64,000 bases of DNA from Candidatus Dojkabacteria bacterium (GCA_016931155.1 JAFGFJ010000006.1:434001-498000), one strand, 5' to 3'. Numbered from the stretch's first letter, positions 42,328-51,794 are shown. The notes: generated by a model not told the origin, from the sequence alone. Made by a program: numbers and translations.

Positions 42328-43092
42328 ATGAAAATGAAATCGATTATTTCTGTAATAAACTTAAAAAAGGATTACGGAACTTTAAAGGCGGTAAAAGGGG
42401 TTTCCTTTGATGTATACAAGGATGAGGTTTTTGGAATACTGGGTCCGAATGGAGCCGGGAAAACAACGACTCTTGAGATGATGGAAGGGTTGAGGAAAAT
42501 AGATTCAGGAAAAGTGATGATTGACGGGATTGACGCTCAGAAGTGCCCTGACAAAATAAAGAATATTACTGGGGTTCAGTTGCAGGCTACTGCGGTCTTT
42601 GATTATTTGACCCTTGCAGAGCTTCTCGATCTATATGCAAGCTTTTATGGTAGAAAAATTGATTCACTTGAGCTTCTGGATAAGGTTGACCTGGAAGACA
42701 AGAAGGGCTTCTTTGTTGATAGCCTTTCAGGAGGTCAAAAACAAAGGTTTTCAATTGCAATAGCACTAGTAAATGATCCGAAGGTTATTTTTCTTGATGA
42801 ACCCAGTACAGGGCTTGACCCTCAAGCGAGAAGAAATCTTTGGGATCTTGTCAAAGAACTTAGATTGAGTGACAAAAAAACGGTTGTTTTAACTACGCAT
42901 TACATGGATGAGGCGGAGTATCTTTGCGATAGGGTTGCAGTGATGGATCATGGTGATGTTGTTGCATTGGACACTCCTGATAATTTGATAAATGAGTTAT
43001 TGAAAAAGGGCTTTAAGAAAAAGGTTGAAGTAAAGCCAGCAAATCTTGAGGATGTGTTTATTGATCTGACGGGTCACAGTTTAAGAGAGTGA
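42328..43092 (+). CDS. ABC-2 type transporter ATPase
   Basis: Walker A is GPNGAGKTT near residue 38, the signature is LSGGQKQR, Walker B is VIFLDEPSTGLDP, and the switch His is in TTHYMDEAE. ATG 42328 gives 254 residues and the common start with ISVINLKKDYG; the frame is open to 42220, but that stretch is not ABC-like. The enzyme powers the permease encoded 93 nt downstream. The pair belongs to the DrrAB/CcmA-type exporters of drugs, lipids or polysaccharides. A 22-bp perfect inverted repeat separates the two genes. Confidence 0.93.
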   Translation: MKMKSIISVINLKKDYGTLKAVKGVSFDVYKDEVFGILGPNGAGKTTTLEMMEGLRKIDSGKVMIDGIDAQKCPDKIKNITGVQLQATAVFDYLTLAELLDLYASFYGRKIDSLELLDKVDLEDKKGFFVDSLSGGQKQRFSIAIALVNDPKVIFLDEPSTGLDPQARRNLWDLVKELRLSDKKTVVLTTHYMDEAEYLCDRVAVMDHGDVVALDTPDNLINELLKKGFKKKVEVKPANLEDVFIDLTGHSLRE

Positions 43093-43165
43093 TTTTGATA
43101 GAAAGACTTCTCTCTTAATAACGGATTTGGATTAGTCTCGAGGAGAAGTCTTTCTATCAAAATCA
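43090..43165 (+). repeat. Perfect 22-23 bp inverted repeat between the ABC genes
   Basis: Arms 43091-43112 and 43143-43164 are exact complements, extended by one T-A pair, with a 30-nt loop. The left arm overlaps the stop of the ATPase gene (43090-43092) and the right arm ends 21 nt before the permease ATG. No T-run follows. It should form a very stable mRNA hairpin. Confidence 0.9.
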
Positions 43166-43185
43166 AATCTAAACATATTAATAAA

Positions 43186-44307
43186 ATGGTTTCAAAAACT
43201 TTCATTCCTTTAACAATCGCATCAATAAAAATGTTTTTCAGGGACAGGCAGGCCTTGTTCTGGAGCCTATTTTTTCCAATTGTAATTATGGGTATTTTTG
43301 GTCTTATTGATTTCTCAAGATTTACTATTGACCTTGGAATTGTTGTTGCTGAGGAAAATAAGTTGGAGTTTGCTGGGATTGTTGAAGGATTAAAACAAAA
43401 TGCAGCATTCAACGTAACTGAAGGAAATTATGCTGACGAAGAGGCTGAACTGATAGATGACAAGCGTGATCTTATTCTGGTTTTGAACAAGAATGATGAG
43501 GGAGTTATTGAAGCTGAAGCATTGATTAATGCCTCTACTCAAACTCAAAGCAGTGCTATTGCGAAAGAAATAAAAGACATGCTTGAATCAAATATTCTGA
43601 ACCAGGCAAATGTACAACTGCCATTTAGATTCAAAGAACAGATTATAGATGTTAATGATCTTACGCCTTTAAACTTTATACTACCGGGCGTTTTAGGGAT
43701 TGCACTTATGAATAATTCTATGTTTGGAGTTGCGGGCGGAATAGTACGAAATAGGGAGAGGAATGCTCTGAAAAGTCTTTTTGCCACACCTTTGAAAAAG
43801 TCTGACTTTCTGCTTTCTCAGGTAATTACCAGGCTGGTAGTATCAATGATGCAGGTGGTGATTCTATTTGCATTGCCGATTAGTGTAAACCGTGTTTCGG
43901 GATTAATTCAAGGAATTCCTCCTGAAGAGGCTGTTTTTTATTTTAAGGTAGTTGGAAGCTGGTTTGATCTTTTTGCTGTTGCAGTATTTGGAGCGGTGGT
44001 TTTTATTAATTTTGGATTTATGGTGTCAGCTCTCTCCAAGACCTATAATCAAGCGGTATCTCTAGTGAATATTGTTGCTACTCCTATGATGTTCTTGTCT
44101 GGAGCATTTTTCCCCAAGGAGGTTTTGCCAAAATTTTTGCAAAGTATTGCTGGTTACTTCCCGCTTACATTTCTTGTTGACGGGATGAGGGAAGTCATGA
44201 ATAAAGGTGCAGGCTTTGTTGAGATAGAAATCCAGCTTGCAGGTCTTCTAATATGGGCTTTGCTTATTTTCGTCCTTGCAACAAGACTGTTCAAGTGGGA
44301 AAGCTAA
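43186..44307 (+). CDS. ABC-2 type transporter permease
   Basis: This 373-residue protein has one N-terminal membrane helix (about 24-42), a large extracytoplasmic domain (about 45-165), and five further helices in the C-terminal half ending with WALLIFVLATRLFKW. This is the ABC2_membrane_3 layout (YhgE/DrrB-like) with the linker domain between helices 1 and 2. It pairs with the ATPase upstream. The strong hairpin between the two may lower the permease level relative to the ATPase. Confidence 0.9.
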   Translation: MVSKTFIPLTIASIKMFFRDRQALFWSLFFPIVIMGIFGLIDFSRFTIDLGIVVAEENKLEFAGIVEGLKQNAAFNVTEGNYADEEAELIDDKRDLILVLNKNDEGVIEAEALINASTQTQSSAIAKEIKDMLESNILNQANVQLPFRFKEQIIDVNDLTPLNFILPGVLGIALMNNSMFGVAGGIVRNRERNALKSLFATPLKKSDFLLSQVITRLVVSMMQVVILFALPISVNRVSGLIQGIPPEEAVFYFKVVGSWFDLFAVAVFGAVVFINFGFMVSALSKTYNQAVSLVNIVATPMMFLSGAFFPKEVLPKFLQSIAGYFPLTFLVDGMREVMNKGAGFVEIEIQLAGLLIWALLIFVLATRLFKWES

Positions 44308-44393
44308 TATTTTTATTTCTCAAATAATCAGTTATACTTCTCTTGTACTGGTATTTTGTTTGTATTAAGTTATCAATATATTAATTCATAATT

Positions 44394-44987
44394 ATGTCTG
44401 ACATAGCAAACCTCTCGGATAGAGTATATAGGCAAATGATAAATCCTCTTTTTGAACTTCCTGTTGGAGATGATGCTCCAAAAGAGATAAATATGCTTGT
44501 CGAGACTCCAATGGGTTCAATTAATAAGTTTGAGTTCCATACGAATACGGGTCTTATCAAACTTGACAGAGTTCTTTTCGAGAAACTTCCTTATCCTATT
44601 GAGTATGGAGCGATTCCTCAAACCTGGGATGAGGATGAAGATCTTCTTGACATTATGTCTTTGATTACATATCCGACATTCCCTGGTTGTTTAATTTCCG
44701 TAAGACCGATTGGGGTGATGATGTTCAATGATGGTGGAGAAAAAGACGATAAGATATTAGCAGTTCCAGTTAATGATATTAGATTCAGCAATGTAAAAAG
44801 TCTTGATGATATTAGTGAGCATCAAAAAGATGAAATCGCTTTCTTTTTTGAAAGGTATAAGGATCTTCAATTTAAGTATAAAGGTGAAAAAGATAAAAAA
44901 GTTGTTGTCGAAGGGTGGGGAGAGACTGAAGCAGCATACAAAATAATTGGAGATGCACAGGAACTATTTATAAAGACGTTTAGTTGA
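44394..44987 (+). CDS. ppa: Inorganic pyrophosphatase (family I)
   Basis: It hydrolyses pyrophosphate made by biosynthesis. The family I metal triad is D81-E-D83-L-L-D86, a variant of the usual DGDPxD with E and L replacing G and P; all three Asp remain. RPIGVMMFNDGGEKDDKILAVP and IAFFFERYKDLQ match the rest of the active site. The 197-residue length is a little above the bacterial norm owing to an N-terminal extension. It ends 9 nt before the convergent zincin gene. Confidence 0.92.
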   Translation: MSDIANLSDRVYRQMINPLFELPVGDDAPKEINMLVETPMGSINKFEFHTNTGLIKLDRVLFEKLPYPIEYGAIPQTWDEDEDLLDIMSLITYPTFPGCLISVRPIGVMMFNDGGEKDDKILAVPVNDIRFSNVKSLDDISEHQKDEIAFFFERYKDLQFKYKGEKDKKVVVEGWGETEAAYKIIGDAQELFIKTFS

Positions 44988-44996
44988 GATTATTAT

Positions 44997-47030
44997 CTAC
45001 GAATCACGTATTATAGTCGACCCGGGAACCTCTCTTTCGATATGATTTAATAATTCTTGATAACTTTTTATATGCGGATGAATAGAATCTCTTCTTATGT
45101 TCATCTCGTGGAAATATCTTGCTGCATATACCAGATCAGTGATGGCTGTGGAATCACACAGTGGGCTGCCTTGCAGGTCAGGGATTGACATGAACTGATG
45201 TACGGTTCTACGCAGGTAGTTTGCAATTGCATCTATTGAAGTCTTATCACTATCAGAATCTTTTTTTGTATTATTTTTTATTGCGCAAACCCCACCTATA
45301 ATATGGATTTTTTCTACTAAACCAAACAGTTGATAACTATACTCAGGAGGTATTTTGAGAAGTGTATCGAGATTAAAATCAGACAAATTACCAGAGAAAA
45401 AGTCAAGCTCAAAGTGAAAGTCTTGATCTAAATTGGGTCTAATCAATTTTTCATAGATCTGAATTGCGATTTGGAGTCGAATTTTTTTGTCATTTTCTGT
45501 AAGACTATCAAGGAAGGATCCATAAAAAACCGAATTTTCTCCAAGATTAAAATCAAATAATTCTGCAGGAGTGTAGTTAACTAAACCTTTTATGCCCAGT
45601 TTCTCATTCCCGAAAGTAAGAGCTTTTATTGCTTCGATATAAGTAGCAATATATTTTGTATAGCTTTCTGTGCTAAATGTTTCTGGATACATATTTATAA
45701 AGGGTGTGGGGAATTTCCCCAGGTGCTCAATTGCATGACCAGATTCGTGCCAGAGTGAACGATAGTATCCTGGTCTTATAGTTTGAAGTGTAAGATCTAT
45801 GCTTTCACCTTTGAAAGTGTTTTTTTCTGCATTTAGGCTTAATCTTTTTGGAAGGGTAAGCATTGCCAGCGGAAAAATTAATCCAAATTCCGTTTCAAGA
45901 AAATCTCTTGTTCCCAAAATATTGACTGAGGGGTCAACAGGGATGTCAATATTTCTTGCTATCTTTGGTATTACTGTTCTTAATTCTTCTGTATAATTTT
46001 CCGGCTCAATTTTGGTATTAGAAAATATCTCATATAATCCTCTTATTTGTTCATCATCTGATCTGGAAGGATTTTCTCCAGTAGATATTAAAGTATATAA
46101 CATGTCTGGCATTGCTATCATCCGGACAAAGGGAAGTTGAGACAATCCTAGTTTTTCTGCAAATGATTGAATAGATGTGTGGAGTTCTGAGAGTAGTGAT
46201 AATTTCTCAGGACTAATCTGACTGACAAATTCAGAAGTTGGGGCTCTGTTTTCCTCAAGGGTTTTTGTGGTCGCCTCTGTTTGTAATGCTGGATCATTGG
46301 TGTTTTCATTTGGGTGTCTTGTAACTGGTTCATTTGGTTGTTCAGTACTCCCGCTATCACCTTTTGAAGGTATAAGATTAGTCCCTACCCCTGTGGCTCC
46401 TAGTGTAATACAAAAAAAAACTATTTTTTTGAGAACATTTCTTCTGTTTCTTTCGTGCGGTAACAGACTGTTATCTTTGATTTTTTTTCTTGCATTTTTT
46501 GCCAGTTCTTTTGTTCGTTTATCTTTTGCATAAGACTCCAATAGTTCAAGTCTAACAACGTATTGCAGTTGATCAGTATTGTGCCTTCCATCAAACGGTC
46601 GATTTCTTTGATTGTCTTTAGAAGGATCAGTTTTCAATGCACCCTCAGTTAGAGCTTTGATCAATTCCTTGTTACTCAACGGTTCATATCCTAATGTTTC
46701 TGCTGATCTTTTTACTTCTGTAATTGTTTTGAGCATTGCAGTAGATGTTTCTCTATCAAGTACGATTTTTTCAAGATCCAGGAGGGAAAGAGTATGAACA
46801 GTCAATAAAATGTCTTCACTGTTTTTTTCATCGTAATAGTAGGCATTATCAATTCTTTCTAAAATGTGTTCAATGAAATGAGTGAGTCTTATGGGGTCAG
46901 CATTCAAGTACCTTCCTTTTATTGGATTAGTTGCTATCCCAGAGTCACCGCTGAAGAATATGTCACCAAACGTAAAATCTGGGGAATACATGGTTGCAGA
47001 AGCACTTTCTGTTTTATCTGGTAAGACCAT
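44997..47030 (-). CDS. Membrane-anchored HExxH metalloprotease-like protein
   Basis: The 677-residue protein has an N-terminal soluble part (about 1-190), then a basic RRNVLKK and one membrane helix (about 197-219), then a Ser/Thr/Pro-rich linker and a large outer domain. The outer domain carries H428-E-S-G-H432, a zincin HExxH motif in the context SLWHESGHAIEHLG, which resembles peptidases more than a chance match. The third zinc ligand is not obvious. The N-terminal half would be cytoplasmic, an unusual layout for a surface protease. TATAAT on the minus strand (47056-47051) lies 20 nt before the start. No family is recognised. Confidence 0.72.
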   Translation of the reverse strand: MVLPDKTESASATMYSPDFTFGDIFFSGDSGIATNPIKGRYLNADPIRLTHFIEHILERIDNAYYYDEKNSEDILLTVHTLSLLDLEKIVLDRETSTAMLKTITEVKRSAETLGYEPLSNKELIKALTEGALKTDPSKDNQRNRPFDGRHNTDQLQYVVRLELLESYAKDKRTKELAKNARKKIKDNSLLPHERNRRNVLKKIVFFCITLGATGVGTNLIPSKGDSGSTEQPNEPVTRHPNENTNDPALQTEATTKTLEENRAPTSEFVSQISPEKLSLLSELHTSIQSFAEKLGLSQLPFVRMIAMPDMLYTLISTGENPSRSDDEQIRGLYEIFSNTKIEPENYTEELRTVIPKIARNIDIPVDPSVNILGTRDFLETEFGLIFPLAMLTLPKRLSLNAEKNTFKGESIDLTLQTIRPGYYRSLWHESGHAIEHLGKFPTPFINMYPETFSTESYTKYIATYIEAIKALTFGNEKLGIKGLVNYTPAELFDFNLGENSVFYGSFLDSLTENDKKIRLQIAIQIYEKLIRPNLDQDFHFELDFFSGNLSDFNLDTLLKIPPEYSYQLFGLVEKIHIIGGVCAIKNNTKKDSDSDKTSIDAIANYLRRTVHQFMSIPDLQGSPLCDSTAITDLVYAARYFHEMNIRRDSIHPHIKSYQELLNHIEREVPGSTIIRDS

Positions 47031-47077
47031 CTATTTGATACCTATGGCGCATTATACCATAGATAAATTATATGTAT

Positions 47078-48169
47078 TTATTTACTGTTGCTGTATATTA
47101 CTCCTCCGCCCAGGCATTCTTCTTTGTTGTAGATTGCTGCACTTTGTCCTTCTGTGATAGCTCTCTGGGGTTTGTAAAAGGTTATCCTTGCATTGCTTCC
47201 TGAGATGTCAATAACAGCTTTTTGCGGTGTTTGTCTGTATCTTACAGATACATCTACTTTCCTGGAGGAAGGCATATTTATCCAATTTATGTCGCAAATT
47301 GGCATTTCTTTTTTGAAAAGAGCAGGGTTGTTCCTTCCCATCGCTACGAACAGAATATTTCTTTTCAGATCCTTATTTACTACAAAGTACGGTTCTTCAA
47401 CTCCACCTATTTTTAAACCTTCTCTTTGCCCAACTGTATAAAAAATTACACCATCATGATCTCCAACTACATCTCCGGTGTTTATATCGAGTATCTTCCC
47501 TGACTTTTCCTTTAACCTTGATCTCAAAAATTTTTTGACGTCAATGTTGCCAATGAAACATATTCCCTGACTGTCTTTTCTTTTTGCGTTTGGAAGCTTG
47601 TATTTTTCAGCGATTTTTCTTACTTCCGGTTTTTCCAAATGGCCGATAGGGAATAGTGTTTTTGAAAGTTGCTCCTCTGTGATCTTATGGAGAAAGTAAC
47701 TCTGATCCTTATTCTTATCAACTCCTTTGTAAAGGTGAAATCTTTTATCATTTCCCTTTTTAACTCTTGCGTAATGGCCGGTTGCAATAAGGTCTGCACC
47801 CTCTTTTTGTGATTTTTCCAGAAAAAGGCCGAATTTTATTTCTTTGTTGCACATTACATCGGGGTTTGGGGTTCGTCCTGCTTCATACTCTCTAAAAAAA
47901 TATTCAACCACTTTTTGTCTGTATTCTTTCTCAAAATTGAATGAGCGAAATGGAATATTCAGGATTTGACATACAGACTCTACAATTTTCTGTTCTTCCT
48001 CCCATGGGCATTCATCTTGAATCCCATAGTTATCTCCAGACCAATTCTTCATGTAAACACCAACAAGGTTGTAACCCTGCTCCTTGAGTAAGGCGGCAGA
48101 TACAGAACTATCTACTCCGCCGGACATTGCGATAAAAATAGTTTTTGCATATTTTCTAGACTTTTTCAT
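47078..48169 (-). CDS. mnmA: tRNA-specific 2-thiouridylase MnmA
   Basis: MnmA thiolates U34 of tRNA-Glu, Gln and Lys; the tRNA-Glu(UUC) in this window is a substrate. The PP-loop is AMSGGVDSS, and the two catalytic Cys are C107 (NPDVMCNKEIKF) and C204 (GICFIGN). The C-terminal barrel domains are complete. 363 residues is normal. TATAAT (48181-48176) ends 6 nt before the ATG with no ribosome site, so the message is probably leaderless. Confidence 0.96.
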   Translation of the reverse strand: MKKSRKYAKTIFIAMSGGVDSSVSAALLKEQGYNLVGVYMKNWSGDNYGIQDECPWEEEQKIVESVCQILNIPFRSFNFEKEYRQKVVEYFFREYEAGRTPNPDVMCNKEIKFGLFLEKSQKEGADLIATGHYARVKKGNDKRFHLYKGVDKNKDQSYFLHKITEEQLSKTLFPIGHLEKPEVRKIAEKYKLPNAKRKDSQGICFIGNIDVKKFLRSRLKEKSGKILDINTGDVVGDHDGVIFYTVGQREGLKIGGVEEPYFVVNKDLKRNILFVAMGRNNPALFKKEMPICDINWINMPSSRKVDVSVRYRQTPQKAVIDISGSNARITFYKPQRAITEGQSAAIYNKEECLGGGVIYSNSK

Positions 48170-48175
48170 CAGTAG

Positions 48176-48181
48176 ATTATA
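48176..48181 (-). promoter_or_regulatory. -10 element for leaderless mnmA
   Basis: TATAAT on the minus strand, 6 nt, then ATG at 48169; no Shine-Dalgarno in between. Confidence 0.45.
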
Positions 48182-48287
48182 GCATTCATGCCTGATCTTT
48201 AATGTTGATATAACAACACCAAAGAGAAATAAAATTTATATAATAGATATATCTTTATATTGAATGGTATAGATAATAATAAGACTG

Positions 48288-48449
48288 TTGTCAGGCAGGA
48301 CTGTTTTCGAGTGTGCCAATCAGCAGGAAGAAGCAAATCTAACTTTTGATCTTCTGATGCTTGATGCAGCCTTTCTAACGATGGTATATATTAGAGCAAA
48401 TCCAAGGAAGCATAGAAAATGGAAAGTACTTGAAGACCAGACTTTGTAA
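48288..48449 (+). CDS. Possible small protein in the mnmA-aspS gap
   Basis: Between the divergent stretch of mnmA and the end of aspS (48170-48558) a frame opens at 48273; a TTG at 48288 would give 53 residues with a protein-like composition (CANQQEEANLTFDLLMLDAAFLTMVYIRANPRKHRKW). There is no ATG before residue 24. It may be a real short gene, a fragment of a lost one, or chance. The rest of the gap shows nothing. Confidence 0.3.
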   Translation: MSGRTVFECANQQEEANLTFDLLMLDAAFLTMVYIRANPRKHRKWKVLEDQTL

Positions 48450-48558
48450 AATTACCTTTAAGCAATATTTCTATTGCTCCACGATTTGCAACGGATAATT
48501 TTTATTTTTTCGTTGTTTAGAATTATACCGTTTCAATTCGTTTTAGATCTCAGTGAAC

Positions 48559-50394
48559 TTAGGTAGAGAAATCTCCTAAGGTCGGATCTGCTGTTTCAAT
48601 GAGATCTTTTGACTTCATTATTATTGAGTCTGTCTGGAGACCTGCATTAAAAACTGCTCTTTCCTCATCCAGTATTTTTTTGTCAAAATAAGTCTGAATT
48701 CCGAGAAGGTTGCCGAAAGGTGGAACTCCTCCGATCATCAGCCCAAAACTTTCTTTAATTTTCTCGGGTCTTTCAAACTCCAGTTGTTCACCTGTTTGCT
48801 CCGCTATGGCCTTCATATCAATTTTCATGTGGCTTGGTATGCAGACCATATAGTTTTCTTCTGTCTTTTTTCCTTTTAAAATTATTGCTTTGATTCCTTC
48901 TTCCATTTTCGTTCCTCTGATTTTTGAAGAATCTTCAGAAGTAGGGGTCGGTTCATGAATGAGGTGTTTGAATTCTCTACCTTCTTTTGTAAGCCTTTGT
49001 TTAATTGCTTCAACCATTTTTTCTCCTCCAAGTACCGGTTTTATCTTTATCTTTACTGCGGCAATTCTTTTCATGTCGGAAGGGAAGAGTGTCGCCTCGC
49101 GGATATTTTCAAGCCCAAGAAATTGCTTGGTAAATCTCTCCATTCCAAGTCCAAAGCCACCGTGAGGAGGCATGCCAAATTTAAAAATGCTCAAGTAATC
49201 GGTAAAATCCTGCGGATCAAGACCCTTTAGTTTCAGGCTTTCTACAAGCTCCTCATATTTATCAATTCTTCGACCGCCACTTGTGACTTCCGCTCCGTTA
49301 CAGAGAAGATCAGCGTAGTCAGTAATTTCTGGATTCTTCTCATTTGGTCTTGCATAAAAAGCTACCTTCTTCCGGGGGAAATGAGTGACGAAAACAAAAT
49401 CACAGCCGGCAGTTTCTTTAGCGTATGTTGATAATTCCTTCTCTGCGTCAGGTGTGAGATCATCTTCTCTCCTGATATCGGTCTTAGTCCTTTTATAAAA
49501 AATTTCTTGTGCCTCTTCCAGTGTTATTCTTGGTATTTTTGTAGACTCAGGGAGGTCTGCTACATTTCCAAAATATTTAAGTTCGCAGGCACATTCTTTC
49601 TTTATGGTTTTTACTATATATTTCATTATTTTTTCTTCCCAATCCAGGATTGTTTCAAGTCCGTCAATGAAGCCCATCTCAAATTCACACTGTGTGGCTT
49701 CAGTTATATGTCTCACTGTATTTGACTTCTCGGCTCGATAACACTTCATAAGAGCGAATGTGCGCTCAAAAACTCCGACCATTACCTGTTTGTAAAGCTG
49801 GCTTGACTGGGACAGTTTGGCAGAATGCCCGAAGTAGTCAACGGTAAAAAGTTCTGCTCCCCCTTCGCTTGAGGCACCGATTATTGTAGGTCCGAAATAT
49901 TCGGTAAAACCGTTTTGTGTTAAAAATTCTCTGTACGCTTTCAGAAATACTGCCTGTATTTTGAAAATTGCTATTTCCCTTTCGTTTCGAAGGGCTATTG
50001 GTCTGTTCTCAAGGATTGTATCCAGGTTCGCCCGTATTTCTTTTTTATTTATTTCAATGGGCGGGACTTCTGTAACTGGAACTTCTATGGTAATTTTAGG
50101 ATCGACGACTTCAACACCAATCTCTGTTTGGTCGGATTTTTGAACCTTTCCTTCAACAGTAAGGATTGACCCAGTTTCTAGATCTTTAATTTTTTTAATT
50201 TCCTCTTTGTCTGAGACAACTATCTGAATGAACCCGCCTCTATCACGAAGCACAAGGAAGTTAATTGTTCCAAGAAGACGAAGTGTGTGGAGCCAGCCTT
50301 TGAGTAGTATCTTTTTGCCGACTTGTTTGGTTGCTTCTGATGAGATTGTACGTTCTGTTTTTGTCATTGGATGATGATAGTATTTTTCTTTCAT
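48559..50394 (-). CDS. aspS: Archaeal-type aspartyl-tRNA synthetase fused to a YbaK-like editing domain
   Basis: The 611 residues begin with an OB-fold anticodon domain (GWLHTLRLLGTINFLVLRDRGG), followed by a class II catalytic core of archaeal/AsnRS-like type (SSEGGAELFTVDYFG, CYRAEKSNTVRHITEATQ, HGGFGLGMERF). The core ends near 455. From about 461 to the end is a YbaK/ProX-type deacylase domain with GTKMEEGIKAIILKG, IGGVPPFG and FNAGLQTDSI. YbaK domains clear mischarged tRNAs, so this enzyme may edit in cis. The archaeal AspRS type is often non-discriminating and charges tRNA-Asn too. An alternative ATG lies nine codons in (50367). Confidence 0.9.
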   Translation of the reverse strand: MKEKYYHHPMTKTERTISSEATKQVGKKILLKGWLHTLRLLGTINFLVLRDRGGFIQIVVSDKEEIKKIKDLETGSILTVEGKVQKSDQTEIGVEVVDPKITIEVPVTEVPPIEINKKEIRANLDTILENRPIALRNEREIAIFKIQAVFLKAYREFLTQNGFTEYFGPTIIGASSEGGAELFTVDYFGHSAKLSQSSQLYKQVMVGVFERTFALMKCYRAEKSNTVRHITEATQCEFEMGFIDGLETILDWEEKIMKYIVKTIKKECACELKYFGNVADLPESTKIPRITLEEAQEIFYKRTKTDIRREDDLTPDAEKELSTYAKETAGCDFVFVTHFPRKKVAFYARPNEKNPEITDYADLLCNGAEVTSGGRRIDKYEELVESLKLKGLDPQDFTDYLSIFKFGMPPHGGFGLGMERFTKQFLGLENIREATLFPSDMKRIAAVKIKIKPVLGGEKMVEAIKQRLTKEGREFKHLIHEPTPTSEDSSKIRGTKMEEGIKAIILKGKKTEENYMVCIPSHMKIDMKAIAEQTGEQLEFERPEKIKESFGLMIGGVPPFGNLLGIQTYFDKKILDEERAVFNAGLQTDSIIMKSKDLIETADPTLGDFST

Positions 50395-50614
50395 TAATCA
50401 TGATAGCAAAATTTGTAAGAAAAGACCTTTGTATGCCAGAAGAATTTCTGATCTTGCAAAGACCTCATTATTAAATAGTATATCTATTATTATTTCTTGA
50501 TTTCTTGCTTGAAGGTTTTACGAATTTTTGTCTCCAATTACTCTCTTGTCAATATTTCTTCAGATTCATCAGTTATTTTCCAGATAGAATAACTGTTTGA
50601 TTGGATTTTTTCTA

Positions 50615-51649
50615 CTATTCCAATAGTTTGTCTGCAAGTTTTGTTGGTGAGAAATTTCTCGAGTCTAAACCAAAACTCAAGCGTACAATAAATGTTCCTA
50701 GTTGTGGGGTAGATAATCCTAATTGCTTATAGTTTCTTATTGCTTCACTATTTGCTCCGCCACTTCCATTTGTGATGTATTTAGTAACAAGTTCTTTTAC
50801 GTAATCCATATTCATGGCCTTAAATCGGGTATTATCTTCCTCAAGAAGATTAAGCCAGAGACTGCAAATTGTTTGATTGAGTATTCTGCTTAGAATAGGG
50901 TTATTGCATGTTGCGAGGAATTTGTGTTCACTTACTTCATCTCTATAATCTTTAGCCACGCTTTCTGGATAGGTTTTATAGTACTCAATCATTACTTCAT
51001 TAATGGTACCTTTTAATAATTGCTCACCTGATGTGGCGATATTATCAATAGTGAGTTCATTGTCAATAGTCTTGAGGCTGAGAATATCCAAGATCAGAGT
51101 GTCGATAAGATCAGAGCAACGAATAGGCAGCTGAACCTCATCCTCGATTTGGTCAAAAGTGTAATAATTACTCATCAATAAGGCGATACCTCTTTGTATT
51201 GTTCTTTTATAGTCAGGTAAATCTAAATCATTTCTTTCAGCGTATTCTACTAAGCATGCACAGTTGTATCTGTTTCTGATATCAGGGAAGTTGGCTGAAA
51301 TGGGTTTTATCTCTTCCTTCAATGGTGTGCCTGGGCAAGAGCCTCTTAAAACTGAAAAGTAATTATCAATTTGATTTAATGAAATTTCTACTGAATATCC
51401 CATTTGTCTGAAACTTTCTTCAAGGATTGTGGCTATCTCAGCGGTGGATTTATTTATCAGTCCACTACTCTGCGCAAACTGAGATAAAATAAAGGTGTCG
51501 AATGGGGTAACCACAAAATCCTCAGGTGGTGTAAAATTATTTGACTCATACACCAGTCTAATTGTATTTTGATCAGTTCGTGCATTCGGTCCTATGACTA
51601 AATCCGCAACTGCTGCTCTTGAAATAATTCCTTCTGCTCTAGTTGGCAT
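50615..51649 (-). CDS. Unrecognised helical protein
   Basis: The 344-residue soluble protein has several Cys and no recognisable motif, signal peptide or membrane helix. Similar orphan helical proteins of this size occur elsewhere in the window (39815-40273). It lies alone between aspS and the dcw cluster, on the minus strand, divergent from mraZ. Function unknown; 50395-50614 holds nothing visible. Confidence 0.6.
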   Translation of the reverse strand: MPTRAEGIISRAAVADLVIGPNARTDQNTIRLVYESNNFTPPEDFVVTPFDTFILSQFAQSSGLINKSTAEIATILEESFRQMGYSVEISLNQIDNYFSVLRGSCPGTPLKEEIKPISANFPDIRNRYNCACLVEYAERNDLDLPDYKRTIQRGIALLMSNYYTFDQIEDEVQLPIRCSDLIDTLILDILSLKTIDNELTIDNIATSGEQLLKGTINEVMIEYYKTYPESVAKDYRDEVSEHKFLATCNNPILSRILNQTICSLWLNLLEEDNTRFKAMNMDYVKELVTKYITNGSGGANSEAIRNYKQLGLSTPQLGTFIVRLSFGLDSRNFSPTKLADKLLE

Positions 51650-51794
51650 AATTAGATATTCTAAAAGATATGCTGATTATATTGTTCAGTCATTTTTTTA
51701 TCAACAACACTGTTCTTCTTTAGAACAAGCCTTTGAATTATAGCTTATGTCTCGGTTATATACAAAACTTTTTTCTATTTTTATTTATTTCCTC

